Part shown: in pieces, positions 1 to 10,429 of the stretch
How the letters are laid out: every line of letters begins with the position of its first letter
Position numbering within the stretch: the first letter of the stretch is position 1
Origin: Chrysogorgia sp. JL179-B06
Taxonomy: Eukaryota > Cnidaria > Anthozoa > Scleralcyonacea > Chrysogorgiidae
Length of the DNA: 64,000 nucleotides
NCBI GenBank assembly: GCA_035772405.1
Contig: JAYKKM010000192.1
Location: forward strand, 383,501 to 447,500
Reading direction: 5' to 3'
Notes under the pieces: model-generated
The model's input: the letters and a program-made list of their open reading frames with translations, nothing else
What the model was told of the DNA's origin: nothing
Databases searched by the model: none
Program-made: the position numbers and the translations under genes

Positions 1-149
1 CATGCTTTCGCTTGGCCCATCTAAGCCGTTTCTTTCTCCCATTTGCGGACAAAAGGCCGTGGACAGAAGCCGAAGGGTTGCCGTTTTGGGCTGCGCGACC
101 CTATTACCTCGTGGGGACATACCCAGTCCATCGTTGGACGGCAGAGAGT

Positions 150-491
150 CTACAGGGAGGGCCAGAGAGCGCATTCGATATCGTCGTTCTCGCGATGATC
201 GTAAGCGTTCAATTGTTTCCCTTTGGCCAAATGGAGTTCGCGCAGTTGGACAAAATGGCGATATCGTGAGTCTTCGTTGTCCATGAGAAAACAATAGGCA
301 AGGGTGCACCGAAGGCGAGCGATAGGGTCGGAGATCGCATTTATTTTCTCGAGTGCAGAGACTTGTGCCCAAGAGACGCGACAGAGTCCGTCCTTCTGCT
401 GATAGACATGCTCCAAACGCGTGAATCGACCGGTGTGGAGGTCGAAGGGGCGGAGAGCGATCGTATCATTGGCTGTGAGCGATCGAAGCAG
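150..491 (-). pseudogene. Middle part of a large transposon protein (Helitron/PIF1-like by resemblance)
   Basis: A minus-strand reading frame of about 110 residues carries the motifs RPFDLHTGRFTRLEH and SRYRHFVQLRELH. I recall these from large transposon proteins with a C-terminal helicase in marine invertebrates, but that assignment is from memory. The upstream part of the same protein lies at 7341-7860, and the two were separated by the hAT element at 500-7332. The first residues here follow directly from the last sensible residues there, across the 8 bp duplicated target. The frame stops at 150, after which the reading becomes poor down to base 1, so this copy was probably already decaying or runs out of the window. 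The apparent ATG at 503 lies inside the inserted element's terminus and is not the real start. Confidence 0.5.
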
Positions 492-499
492 AAGAGGGA
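492..499. repeat. Left 8 bp target-site duplication of the 500-7332 hAT element
   Basis: AAGAGGGA immediately precedes the left inverted terminus. The identical octamer follows the right terminus at 7333-7340. Eight bases is the characteristic duplication of hAT transposons, and removing the element plus one copy restores the reading frame of the interrupted host gene. Confidence 0.9.
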
Positions 500-517
500 C
501 CATACTGGAAAGTTCGT
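500..517 (+). repeat. Left terminal inverted repeat of the hAT element
   Basis: CCATACTGGAAAGTTCGT, perfectly complementary to 7315-7332. The match then breaks up, although TACGCCA recurs a few bases further in on both sides. Confidence 0.9.
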
Positions 518-610
518 TTTCTGTACGCCATAGATTTTACGCCAGTAATTTCATGTCCAAAATCCTGCGCCGCCGCAGCGCGCTAAACACTCGCGATACG
601 CCAAGGCGCG
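518..610. promoter_or_regulatory. Left subterminal TACGCCA repeats
   Basis: TACGCCA occurs near 523, 538 and 597, within 100 bases of the left end. The same word, in direct and inverted form, clusters at the other end (7190-7312). Short subterminal repeats of this kind bind the transposase in characterised hAT elements; a binding role here is inference. Confidence 0.5.
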
Positions 611-978
611 AAGCACAATACATTTTCAGTTTTTCACAAGCTACAGTATCGAGAAGACAAGAACATTTATGTTTTTAATACGCATTTCCTAACTTGTAAG
701 TCTTAGTAGATGCTACTTAATCATTAATAATCAGCCAGTTCATAATAAATATTAGAAATGTAAATAAAAATTCATATGAATACTGTGTATTACGATGTTA
801 TTCCGACGCAGGACGACGCGTCAATCTGATGCGCAGTTGGGATTACGAATTGGCATATTCTGGGCATGCAAATGCTTTTATAAAGACATGCTTTTATAAA
901 GACAGAGTAAAACAAAATACGAACTGTAATATAAAATATGTTAACTGTCAGTCTGTCAAGAAATAATGGTTGTAAAAC

Positions 979-3900
979 TTATAACAGATAGTTCAGCCTT
1001 GCGTCTTCTTGCCGGTGACGCTTCATGACTTTGCCTTCTCTTTTAAATTTGGCGCAATCACCCAAAATTGGTGCTGCATGCTTTGGAAGTTTCTAAATAA
1101 GTGTTTGCAATTTCTTTTACTGCACGATCTGCATTTTGACAGGGTGGTAAACTCCAGTCAATCTTCGTTCTAAAGCGAAAAATTAGATTAGGAAAATTAA
1201 ATTATAGTCGCAATCTTACTAGATCCTCCGCAAATGTCAATGCAATCTCATTCCGTTAACGTAAATGTAAAACAACTACTTTCAATCGCTTATTTTTTAT
1301 TAGAACAACTAGGACTTGCAACTCTCTCCCTGAATACTTAAGGCTAGATCATTTAAACTTTAAAAAATTTAAGAAATTACTATTAGACTATTATAATTAT
1401 GCTCTATTATCCTGTTATAATGTTGACGATCCTCGAACTTGGAAAACTGTCTGCCCAAAGTGCAACACATCGCGAAACCTCACTGAACCCATAACTTGCT
1501 GTTACTAGTTATTATTTTATTTTTATAAGGGCCCACTGTATTTAACTGGTATTTAACTGTTGTGGTGACCCTGCTTCTTCTATGTTTTTTTAGAGGCGAA
1601 GCTAAATAAATAAATATTTATAATGTATTAATATTGACATTAATAATGATACATTAGTAACAGGAATTTGCAAAATACAGACGCAGTTTATAATTGTATT
1701 CGGTGAGTTTGAATAAACTTCATATTTTATAGGCTTGGTATACTTTTAAAATTACTTAGGGCAAACGTAAAATGAGAGGTAAACGAACAGTATGAACCTT
1801 ACCTCAGAGCCAAGGTTTTGTTGTTTTGACCACCAGGCATCTTATTTCAGTTCATGACGCTGTAATACGATTCCACCACTGCTTCTGTTCCCCCTTTCGC
1901 AAGAGCAATGTCCACGCAAATACATCCCTCCAAGCCAATAGCTTCATAAAGGAACCTGTCCGTGAAGATACTTTTGTAAACCTCGTCTTCATTCAAAGAC
2001 ACACAAAAAGGTTTTTTGATGTTCCTCACGGTTACAGCATACAGATTTGTAAAGGAAAATGCATCATCATTGCTTGAAATTTCAAGCTTATCTAAACAGC
2101 ACATCTCCAGTGTAGGAGGCAAGTTGAACCATGACGATAAATGCTCACTACATTCTTTCCACAAAAACTGTCTTAGTCCGTGTTTGAATTTATGGAAGAC
2201 AATATTTGCCAGGGCTGGGTTGAAAAATGATTCTTCATTGCCTTCAGCTTCACTAAGGCGCTTTATGTGTGGCTGACTGCAGACATATGTGAAGAACTTA
2301 TTAAAATTCTCCACCCCGTACTTTTCGAGTGCTCCCTCGCCAAGCCCCAGTTTGACTTTTCCATTTGTGAGCCTTTCACCACAAAGAAGTTTAATAATGC
2401 TGTCTAAATCTAAACATGTAAGGATCTCCACAAGCGGTTTGGACGAACTGGCTACGCGTATCTCAAAGGATGATAGGAGATCATTCATGAATACTTTGAC
2501 GTCTTCTTCAACATCAGGTGGATCCCGCATTTCCCAATTATCGACTGTTTCCATGTTAGCGCCGACTTGCTTTACTTCGGATGAAGTAATCAACCATCCT
2601 TGTACAAGTGATGTTTTCTTGAAAATACCGGCAGTGATATCTTTGGCATGCTTCTTTAACATTGACAGATGTGATGAAACATTGTTTAACGAAAAATGAT
2701 CCTGGATCTTCTTCATGTGTTTCTTGAGTCGATCCCACCAAAGACCAATTTTCCAGCAGGGGACACTCAAGCCTTGCAGAGCTACTGATAGCTCAATATA
2801 TGGCTTTAAAATGTCGCATATGCTGCAAAGATCGAGGAGGAAGTCTATTCCAGCAACTTGGTACTCCTTAACCTGAAATATTTTTTGAAATGAAATGTTT
2901 TTAATTATATGGTAGTGGCCATTAGCGTGACTTAACCGGATATAGTTATTTACCGGATAATAGTAGGTTTAAAACTTTAAATATAAGAGTTATTTAAGGA
3001 GAATGAAATATAGGATTATGGAAACTAACCTCTTTATACTTGAATTCTCGGAACGTTTTGATGTATAGGGGGAGACTATCGATCAGTTTCCGAAATTCCA
3101 CATACTGCGAGGCTGAAAATCTTGTACTGCATGAACGGCTTGTCAGTCTTAACAACAGCTCATCATCACTTTTTGCCATTTCTTTGGCATGACTCAGCAT
3201 CTTCCCTCGCTGGAACATTAGGTGAATAATGCTTGATCGTTTAATTACTCGTTGAAAGAACTCTTTCGACGAACCTTTCTTGCCTTCAAACACATCTTTG
3301 AGGGCGATATCAACATAATGTGGAGGGTCCCACAAAACTGTAAAAAACTCACCAGCCATCTCTTGGCCACAGAGCTCTTTTAATGTAGACTCAAAGTAAG
3401 CAGCTTGATATGCACCATCGCAAACTGTCCCCTGATATGATCCGTTGATCAGTTCTTTTGAAATAGATGGATAAGTATTTTGAAGTTCGCGATACAGACC
3501 CTCGGCTAGTTTCCAGAATTTCCATCAGAATAAACTTCGGGGGCATTCACAGGAATAGCACGACGTTTTCCTTCGATCATCAAGCACATCATAATTGCAT
3601 GGTTGGTAATACGATGTGGCGTTGACTTGTCACATGTAATATAAAAATGGGGCGGCAACCTTGTTGAAAGGAGTGGAGTGGCCAGAAATTTTGCTGTTTC
3701 TCCATCGATCCATGCATTAGCACATTCCAATATATCGACGAATTGTTTACGACAATGGCCAACTTCCCCTACATCAGAGCCAGTATATGCATGAGCGGAG
3801 ATCATCGTTTCAAAATGAAGTGCGGCTGCCTTCATTTTGACCACGGTCAAAGTTATGCTGACTAAGTTTTCAGTCACTCTTTGGGCCCGACTTTTTCTTT

Positions 3901-6329
3901 TTCTCTGCTCATGCTCGTACTGTATTAAAAGAAAAGCTGTAAACTTATTCCAAACCAGACTAGTTTTAACCTCAACTCTATAATATTGTATATAAATATA
4001 GCGAGACAGCAGTTTTATTCACTTCCCTTATTCTGTACCTCCTAATTAATAATGATCCAGAGTTTCAGAAGAATTATCGAAATGGAACATTTACCTGTAG
4101 TGCTTCGAAATGCAACTGGCCTCCTGCAAGAGTGATATGACTTTTTACTGTGCTCTTTAGGTTGTAAAATTCTTGGCAACCGCCTTGGAGAAGCTGTGTT
4201 GTTTTTTCTGGGTCAAGTACGAGTCCTGTTGCCAGTGATCCACAGTATCTAGGTAGAAATAACGATCTGAGAAAACTCTCTGCAAAATATGTTTACATAA
4301 AACTAAAATATATTATAAAATTGTCGGAATCCCACCCCAAATTGCAAGTACTGTATAATTGAGCTTTGTATCATATAACTCACCCTCCAAGTCATTTCTT
4401 GGCAATTCCTTCAGGGTTTGATATACGATTGTTATTAGGTCTTTTGCTAGCTAGAAATTTATAACATGTCTCGCATCGTATTACTGAAAAGACGCCTTTT
4501 TTTTCGTCTCCAGCAAAAAATAGAATGTGAGTGCAGGAATTGACAAGGTCAATAAGAATCTTGATTTCAGGCCGCCATTTCAACAATAGCTCAGAAACGT
4601 CCTTGGCACATTTCCCATCAACTGCTGCCAATGGAGTGGCAGTGTTTGAGGCATCTTTACCGTTCTTTGAATGAACCTTGAAGTCTCGAAATTCCAATAT
4701 AAGAGTATCAATCTTCAAATGAAGTGAAATGTCCCGACAGGTTTCATTGTCGTCATTTGAGGAAGACGATTGCTCAATTTCAGGCTGAGACTTTGGGACT
4801 GTTGATTCCACGAACTTCAGTGCATTAAAAATAGAAGGTACAACAATTTTCGGTAATGGTGTTTCTTTCAAAATTGTTGCTTTTGACTTTGTTGTGTTCG
4901 TTCTTCCTTTCATGTTTGCTTTTTCTTTAAGAGTAGAATTATCCCATTCCATTGAATATTCTCGTGCTTTTGAGACAGTTCCGTCCTTGTCGTTGAATGG
5001 CCTGACTACTGACTTCTTTCCCGAATGTCTACGCTCAGAATGCCTCGCTTTTGTTGATTCGTCTCGTCTACAAAGCTTAAACATATCTGGAGATTCCCCA
5101 GCGCTAAGAAAAATAAGGGACAAAAAGATGACTGCAATTAAATATCAAATCTGTGATTTTAGCATATATAAATGTTAAAACTTTTTTTGGTTTGTGCATG
5201 CTTCTCACCTGTAGCATGTCAAACAAATGCCCCAGTTATTTGTTAGATCTTTCTTTTTCATATCTATTACTGAAGGTTTGGCAACTTTCGGTTTAATCCA
5301 CCACTGTTGAATATCTGTAAAATCAGTTGAGAAAAATGTCTACTAAATTTGTATTTCTATTTTAAGGCCATACCAATTACAAAGCCGTTGCGAGAATTAT
5401 ATGTATTGAAGCTATGTGCATGTATGACTTGCATCGAAATTATATAATGTTCCCAACAAATCTAAAATGGTTATTTACCTGGAATCGCTTTTCTTTTATT
5501 TCTTTCAGAGCCATGCTCCATATTAGGACCTATAAACAAATGCAGTAGAACGCGGCTATCTCGAACTCTCAAGGAAACGAAAAATAATTCCGACATAGGA
5601 AGGATTTGGGATAACTGCATGGGTCAGTGTCAATTTTCAACGAAATCATATAAAAACAATGCGCATACTTAATGAATTATTGATGCAGCTTATATTTATA
5701 AAATATTCAACAAACACTGTCACAAAATTTCTTGTCACCCATGCTCAATTGGTGTTTGTAATTACTCCGTCATTATAGTTCGACATAATAAATATTGAAA
5801 GTAACACCAAGAACATCAATTGAAATGAGATTTTGTGCACCAATTCCAATAAATAAGAATCTCACCATCGTTAGGCTCTTCTCTACAATTATTGCAAATA
5901 ACTCCACCTCCATAACCTTCCTCTTCCCCATCTGGGCGTACACCACATATTGAATGCGTTGTTCTTTCACACACAATGCACCTATGGGCATTGGTTGCTT
6001 CGCCTTTGCATACGGCACACAAAATAATATCTAAAAATTAATTATTTATCAGTTTTTCCTTCAGAATTCTATATTTAAGAGACGAAAACAGGTCTTTTTC
6101 ACAATTTTTTAACTGTATAAAGAATCCAAATAATGTTCTAAAATGCTGGTAACTCTCATAGCCATATCCCTTGTCCTATACAGTATTTCTAAACAATATT
6201 TTCAAAAAGTAATGAAGGTAATGGATCCATTTCACCACCTTTACCTTTATCTGCCTCCCTGTTATTTTCCTCAACGACGACCTTGTCGACAACATCACAT
6301 GGACTATCTTCACCACTTTCAGATTCCAT
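979..6329 (-). pseudogene. Nine-exon hAT-type transposase gene, disabled
   Basis: I reconstruct exons at 6245-6329 (ATG at 6329), 5866-6030, 5479-5529, 5209-5314, 4384-5103, 4095-4279, 3030-3919, 1803-2872 and 979-1169. Each boundary has AG/GT signals, and the phases agree for the first five exons and for exons 6-7. In order, the protein has an acidic N-terminus, a CxxC/CxxC zinc motif (CAVCKGEATNAHRC, exon 2), a WGICLTCY zinc-finger-like segment, a low-complexity Ser/Lys region, a second CETC motif, a BED/TTF-like stretch ending RYCGSLATG, a DDE-type core (FYITCDKSTPHR; VCDGAYQAAYF; LWDPPHYVD) and a C-terminal VESYYSVM block. The arrangement resembles domesticated hAT-like proteins of the KIAA1586/C17orf113/ZNF862 type, from memory. 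Disabling changes: frameshifts near 4396, 3520 and 1090, and an in-frame TGA at 1847-1849. The intact flanks suggest recent loss. Confidence 0.8.
1303..1623 (+). mobile_element. 5'-truncated LINE, 3' end only, in the last intron of the hAT gene
   Basis: The plus strand encodes about 65 residues ending in tag near 1508, including NSLPEYLRLDHLN and DDPRTWKTVCPKC. This is the usual C-terminal signature of non-LTR reverse transcriptases in invertebrates. It is followed by a short 3' UTR and a TAAATAAATA-type tail near 1605-1620. The start is approximate. The piece sits between the splice acceptor at 1170 and the donor at 1802 of the hAT gene, opposite in orientation, so it is younger than the hAT element. 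Confidence 0.65.
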
Positions 6330-6500
6330 TACTCAACAAAATTTGTAAAAAAATAACATGATTCTAACCACAATTAATGTGAGTATCACTTATTGGATTC
6401 TATATTTTACAAGGGGGCTGGCCAGCAGGTATAAGAACCACTATTAAATGGACACTTCTGAGAATGTCACTTTTACTAAGCAAACACTAGCCAATTTCCC

Positions 6501-6570
6501 AATGTCTTGATCAATTCCAAGCGTGCCCACCCCCCAGGCATTTGTTACGCTTGGAATTGATCGAGACATT
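6501..6570. repeat. Imperfect hairpin, 24 bp arms
   Basis: AATGTCTTGATCAATTCCAA GCGT at 6501-6524 pairs with 6547-6570, with a single mismatch around a 22-base loop. It lies upstream of the hAT gene's first exon. It may be a tiny foldback element or a structured part of the transposon. Confidence 0.7.
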
Positions 6571-7189
6571 ATTAACCTTGAGACAGTGTATATTCAGTAC
6601 GTTATCAATATCAGTAATGTATTTGTGCTGTTGTTTAGCCAATTAATGCAATTTGCAAAAACAAAACAAAATTAAAAATTCATGTGTGCAGTTATAACAG
6701 TCGGACTTCACCGTCTAGACGGTTTTGTCTCTAGACTAGTGAGTCTAGTCTATGCAACTTTCACGAATTCTAGTAATATATTAATAAAGATAAACTAAAC
6801 AACTAATAAATTTAAAAGTTATTTAAAACACTGTCACTTGACACTTTTAGTCTTTTAGATGTTTACCACTTTACCTTTTAAGTGTCAGGACTTCGGAAGA
6901 CGATGAAACCATTGGGTTGTTTGGACTTTGGAATGCTGAAAACCGCATGTACTTGTTGTTGTAAATTGTAATCTCGTTCTCAGAGCCTGCGATCATTCCT
7001 GTTGGCCAGTGGCAGTGCATTGCTGCTCTAGCCCAGTCTCCCAAAAAGTCTCCCAAAAAGTCTCACTCGTTTTTTTAAGGCCATCCGGTCTTGGCCCAGA
7101 AACTGAAAAGTCTTAGATAAAATTATATTTATTGTTACCTTTTAAACCTATTTAAAATCTCATTTAACACTTATCATTAAAAAAATTTA
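6571..7189. other. Non-coding 5' region of the hAT element
   Basis: No convincing coding sequence. Near 6968-6990 there is a word (ATCTCGTTCTCAGAGCCTGC) that recurs in a related form near 34268, so a dispersed repeat fragment is present. The promoter of the hAT gene should lie here, but I see no clear core element. Confidence 0.4.
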
Positions 7190-7314
7190 AAATGTGGCGC
7201 CACGCCACGAGATTACGCCACGCCAAAGCAAGTGATGGAAATTTTAGTCGATGATATACGCCAAAATTTGGCGTAAGTTCACTTCTGTCACGCCAAAGAT
7301 ATTTGGCGTAACAT
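7190..7314. promoter_or_regulatory. Right subterminal TACGCCA repeats
   Basis: GGCGCCACGCCACG, ATTACGCCACGCCAAAG, a palindromic TACGCCAAAATTTGGCGTA and CACGCCAAAGATATTTGGCGTA are packed into 125 bases. They match words near the left end. Their density and inverted pairing suggest transposase-binding sites. Confidence 0.5.
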
Positions 7315-7332
7315 ACGAACTTTCCAGTATGG
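7315..7332 (-). repeat. Right terminal inverted repeat of the hAT element
   Basis: Exact reverse complement of 500-517. Confidence 0.9.
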
Positions 7333-7340
7333 AAGAGGGA
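7333..7340. repeat. Right 8 bp target-site duplication
   Basis: AAGAGGGA, identical to 492-499. Confidence 0.9.
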
Positions 7341-7860
7341 TGTCGTCATTCTTGGGGACTGTATAGCGGCCATTGCGGCAAATGCAAACGGAGGTGACGT
7401 TGTTGGGTCGCTTGAGTCTGTCAACAGGGTCTTCTTCGGCAACAGCCCGCATTCGCTACAGTACGTCCAAGCGGAATGGACTGCCCAGAACTCTAAATTC
7501 TCTGCCACCTTGCTGCAAGGCAGAATGGCGTTTGAATTCTGCAAGTTGTTGTCGATGATGCACTGTTCCCTTTTTTGTCGCACCCGTTCCACCGCTGGTG
7601 CGAAACTCGTCTCTCCGGTGACACGTCCCGTCTCAGTGCCAAGACGTCCTTTATGGCGAAGGTGATGTCTCAGATCCTCGACTATGAATAGAGTACGCAA
7701 CCCTACCAAGAATGATGGTATCTCTTCACACCTGGCTATGCCACAACTATCTATAAAGCACAGGGACAGCTCCTTGATAACTGTGCGTCGTTTGGTTCGA
7801 CTGCGAGTTTGTGCCAACCGGATCCGTAAACGTCTCCCTTTCCATAGTTCGGTCTCTCGA
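7341..7860 (-). pseudogene. N-terminal part of the large transposon protein interrupted by the hAT element
   Basis: Minus-strand reading includes FWAVHSAWTYCSECGLL (near 7470-7520) and, after a one-base frame change near 7400, NGRYTVPKNDDIPL abutting the hAT end. The protein continues as LLLRSL at 491 downward. The CxxC pair suggests a zinc-binding N-terminal region; the family (Helitron or PIF1-helicase transposon) is recalled, not tested. At least one frameshift lies between the CSEC motif and the insertion, so the host copy may have been defective before or after insertion. Sequence from 7860 to 8260 is GC-richer and may be further 5' sequence, but I cannot support a frame there. Confidence 0.5.
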
Positions 7861-8261
7861 AGATATCTCCTTCCTCACACCGCTGTAGATCCACCGCTTC
7901 AGACCAGTCGACCCGCAGAACCTGTAAAGCGGACTACAGCGCCTCAAAGAAATTGCACACTACGAACTGAGACCCCAAAACACCGCAGCCGCACTAAAGC
8001 ACATGCGTAATCTAGCGAAAGATCGAAAAACACGATCCTCAACGTCCAAGCCGACGCGCACCATGACAAATCAAAAGCTCTCGAAAAATTCGAAGAACGC
8101 CAAACAAACGCGCAACGCTGCCACGAGAATTGAGGAGGATGCACGACCAACACCCAAGGGTCCTTTCCCACAACATAGTCAGCATTGCTCACAGACAAAC
8201 AAATGCACATGAACGTACACTTGCCATCGGCAGTTATGCTAAAAGCAACGAAGTGCACTGG

Positions 8262-8408
8262 TTAAATAATTATTGGATGAGGCTGAGCAGGATATCAGAA
8301 TTATTCAGTCCGAGGTCAGCGTTATCTGCCGAAGCGAAGCTGACGCAGATAACGCTGACCGAGGTCTGAATAATTCTGATATCCTGCGTAAGCCGAATTC
8401 AATAATTA
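8262..8408. repeat. Foldback MITE (attattggatga / cagataacgctgacc family)
   Basis: Two arms of about 65 bases fold on a short centre: GGATATCAGAATTATTCAG and GTCAGCGTTATCTGC pair with CAGATAACGCTGAC and CTGAATAATTCTGATATCC. Both ends carry AATAATT. The same family recurs four times near 48990-49560, so it is a dispersed non-autonomous element. Confidence 0.8.
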
Positions 8409-8578
8409 TTTTATTATTCATTCTGCAACAAAAGTCAGCCATGCGAATAAAAATCAAAACAGACAAAAAACTTATATTTTTTATTTACAAATGAGGCACA
8501 AAAATAACAATATCAACACACAACAGAATAACAAAAGCTATAAAACACAAAGTAAAACTTGACTATAGCTTGTTTCGT

Positions 8579-9862
8579 TTAACCGAAATAAACATTGCAA
8601 TTATTGAATGTATTTGTGTTCTTTGAAACCTGCGAAGTAGAAGTTGACTGAAAATGTTCATAACGTATGTCTCTAAGCAAAGTTTCTTCCTGTGAATTAG
8701 AGAGAAGAGGAGACGGCAAGTCTCTTAGTAAGATTTCTTCCTGTGAATTAGAAAGAAGACGAGACAAGGCTGCTGTTCTTTCGAGCACGGTGTTAGAAAG
8801 TGAATCAGCACTACTTTTTGTTTCACGACCAACGTCTCGGGCAAAAGCCGTCAGCTGCTTTGACATTTTTTCCTTGGTTACCTCATCTGTTTTGCTGTAG
8901 CTGCGCATTGAGCTTTCGTTCCTTTGTTCGCTCACGGTCATAATATGCCTAGCTTCGAATCCAGCTTTATCTAATAGCGTAATTGAAGTAGCGCGAATGG
9001 AATGTGTAAATGTGAGACAGTTCTGCTTCGGTAGATATTTCTTTCATTTTGTTTCCCAGCATTCTCTCACCCACGACCATATTGTCATACCATATTTCAT
9101 TGTTTTTTGTTTTTTTTTTGGTCGCAGAAATAAGAATTCGTTGTTCGGATTTGAATGTTCTATGTACTTCTCAAAGGATGCGACTGGGCAGAATGGACAA
9201 CCTGTCTCGTACATTGAACCGCTTTCTTCAGGATTGTTATCTTCTCTATGGTTCTTTGTCAGTTCGTCAGAAATCTTCGTGACATACTTGACTCCACGGT
9301 CATTGGTTTTTACAGCAAAATCAGCTTTCTTCAGTTGACACAAGTTCTGTCTGCCACGACGACAAAAACAAAGAACAACCTCGAAGAAGACTTTATTTAA
9401 TAAAGTTTTTGGTGTTTCAGTACTGAAAACGCCAGATTCATACAGTTTTTTCATATCACCGTCAGTGATTCCTGGCTTATGTTCAATTTTAGCGAGTCCG
9501 TCTTTTTTCATTTGAACACACTGAGCACGATAAACTTTGTTCGCTACTGCAAAATCGTCGTCATTTATAATATCCATTCCTGATTTTGCTTTGTAATATC
9601 TACAAAGTCCAAATCTCAAGCTTTGCAAAGTTGACTTTGTATAAACCGAGCCGTCTTTCTTTCTTGCTTCGACATAGAAAGTGCTCAAGCATTTCGCCAA
9701 TTCTGGTGGTTCAGTCGGCTCTGCCAGCTTCTTTTCACTTAGGCACTCAAAGAAAACCTGCTTTGCTACTTTAGTACTTTTCTTTGTATTTTCGGAATCT
9801 TTATCTTCAATTATTTTTTCAATTTGCTCTGCTGAAACCGAAGCGAAACGAGCAGAAGCCAT
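8579..9862 (-). pseudogene. Crypton-like tyrosine recombinase, one frameshift
   Basis: I place the start at 9862 (MASARFASVSAEQIEKII) because relatives of this type begin that way; the frame is open further upstream to 9973. An N-terminal core-binding-like segment is followed by the catalytic part: Arg in CRRGRQNL, a zinc-like CPFCP segment, then, after a frame change in a run of ten T (9110-9119), WYDN, the box HSIRATSIT, and the presumed nucleophile Tyr in MRSYSK. Between them, SEQRNESS stands where I recall SGHRNE in relatives, so a conserved His may be replaced. The tail carries a duplicated LLSNSQEE.LLRD unit. Related proteins include Crypton elements and the DUF3504 family. The homopolymer shift could be a sequencing error. 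No terminal inverted repeats are expected for Cryptons. Confidence 0.7.
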
Positions 9863-9952
9863 TGTCAACACTCGAAACAAAATAGTTTTTACAAAATTTC
9901 CCGCACTTTTGCAATTCATGCGATACCGCTGAAAAAATACGCGGGCACTGTA

Positions 9953-10022
9953 TGGACATGACAAATACGACATTTATTTGTCATGTCCAAATTTTCCACA
10001 TGACAAATACGAGATTTATTTT
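9953..10022. repeat. Direct repeats upstream of the recombinase gene
   Basis: CATGACAAATACGACATTTATT and, about 44 bases on, CATGACAAATACGAGATTTATT, plus an inverted copy of the word TGACAAAT between them. The position just 5' of the recombinase gene would suit a recombination site or promoter element, but neither is shown. Confidence 0.5.
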
Positions 10023-10079
10023 GTCTGCGCCGAAATACGAATAATTATATGTAGGCTCTCAACCAATGAGAATACGAGA

Positions 10080-10160
10080 ATATAGTACAATGAATAATAA
10101 TATTTATTTATATAGCGCCTACCCAGGTCTACTCTAGGCGCTTTACAAAAACTAATTAAA
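10080..10160. repeat. Dispersed repeat with TATATAGCGCC / GGCGCTTTACAA hairpin
   Basis: TTATTTATATAGCGCCTACC and TCTAGGCGCTTTACAAAA form a short stem. This word pair is common in marine invertebrate repeats as I recall; a partial relative lies near 46735. Confidence 0.45.
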
Positions 10161-10429
10161 TTGTTTAGTCTCTAAAGGACAAACTTTATATTTTACTTGT
10201 TAACCTATAAGTGGGCTACATGTAGTGGAAAGAGTGCTAGAGTTTTCCCTTTGCTTTTTGTTATATGTACAGTGCTGTATGTGCACTGTTTAACAGAGAT
10301 TAGAAATATTGTATTTTTCTCCTTTTTGAAAATTTCTTAGAGTTTTACTCATGGATGTTCCAAATGGAAGAAACCGAATGTTGTACATTCAGCAAATTAA
10401 ATTGATTACAATTCCATGAACAGTTCAGC

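Larger units (their letters stand above)
500..7332 (-). mobile_element. Complete hAT-superfamily DNA transposon, 6,833 bp
   Basis: The ends are perfect 18 bp inverted repeats (CCATACTGGAAAGTTCGT at 500-517 and its complement at 7315-7332), flanked by an exact 8 bp duplication, AAGAGGGA. Just inside both ends are clusters of a TACGCCA/TGGCGTA word, which could be transposase-binding subterminal repeats. The interior holds one nine-exon minus-strand transposase-type gene (6329 down to 979). The element inserted inside the coding sequence of another transposon protein, which continues on both sides. A LINE 3' end (1303-1623) then inserted into its last intron and a hairpin repeat lies at 6501-6570. 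Boundaries and superfamily rest on sequence seen here; autonomy is unlikely because the gene is disabled. Confidence 0.9.

Noticed and set aside
1..286. Plus-strand frames at the window start
   Set aside because: Antisense of the transposon protein on the minus strand, which has recognisable motifs.
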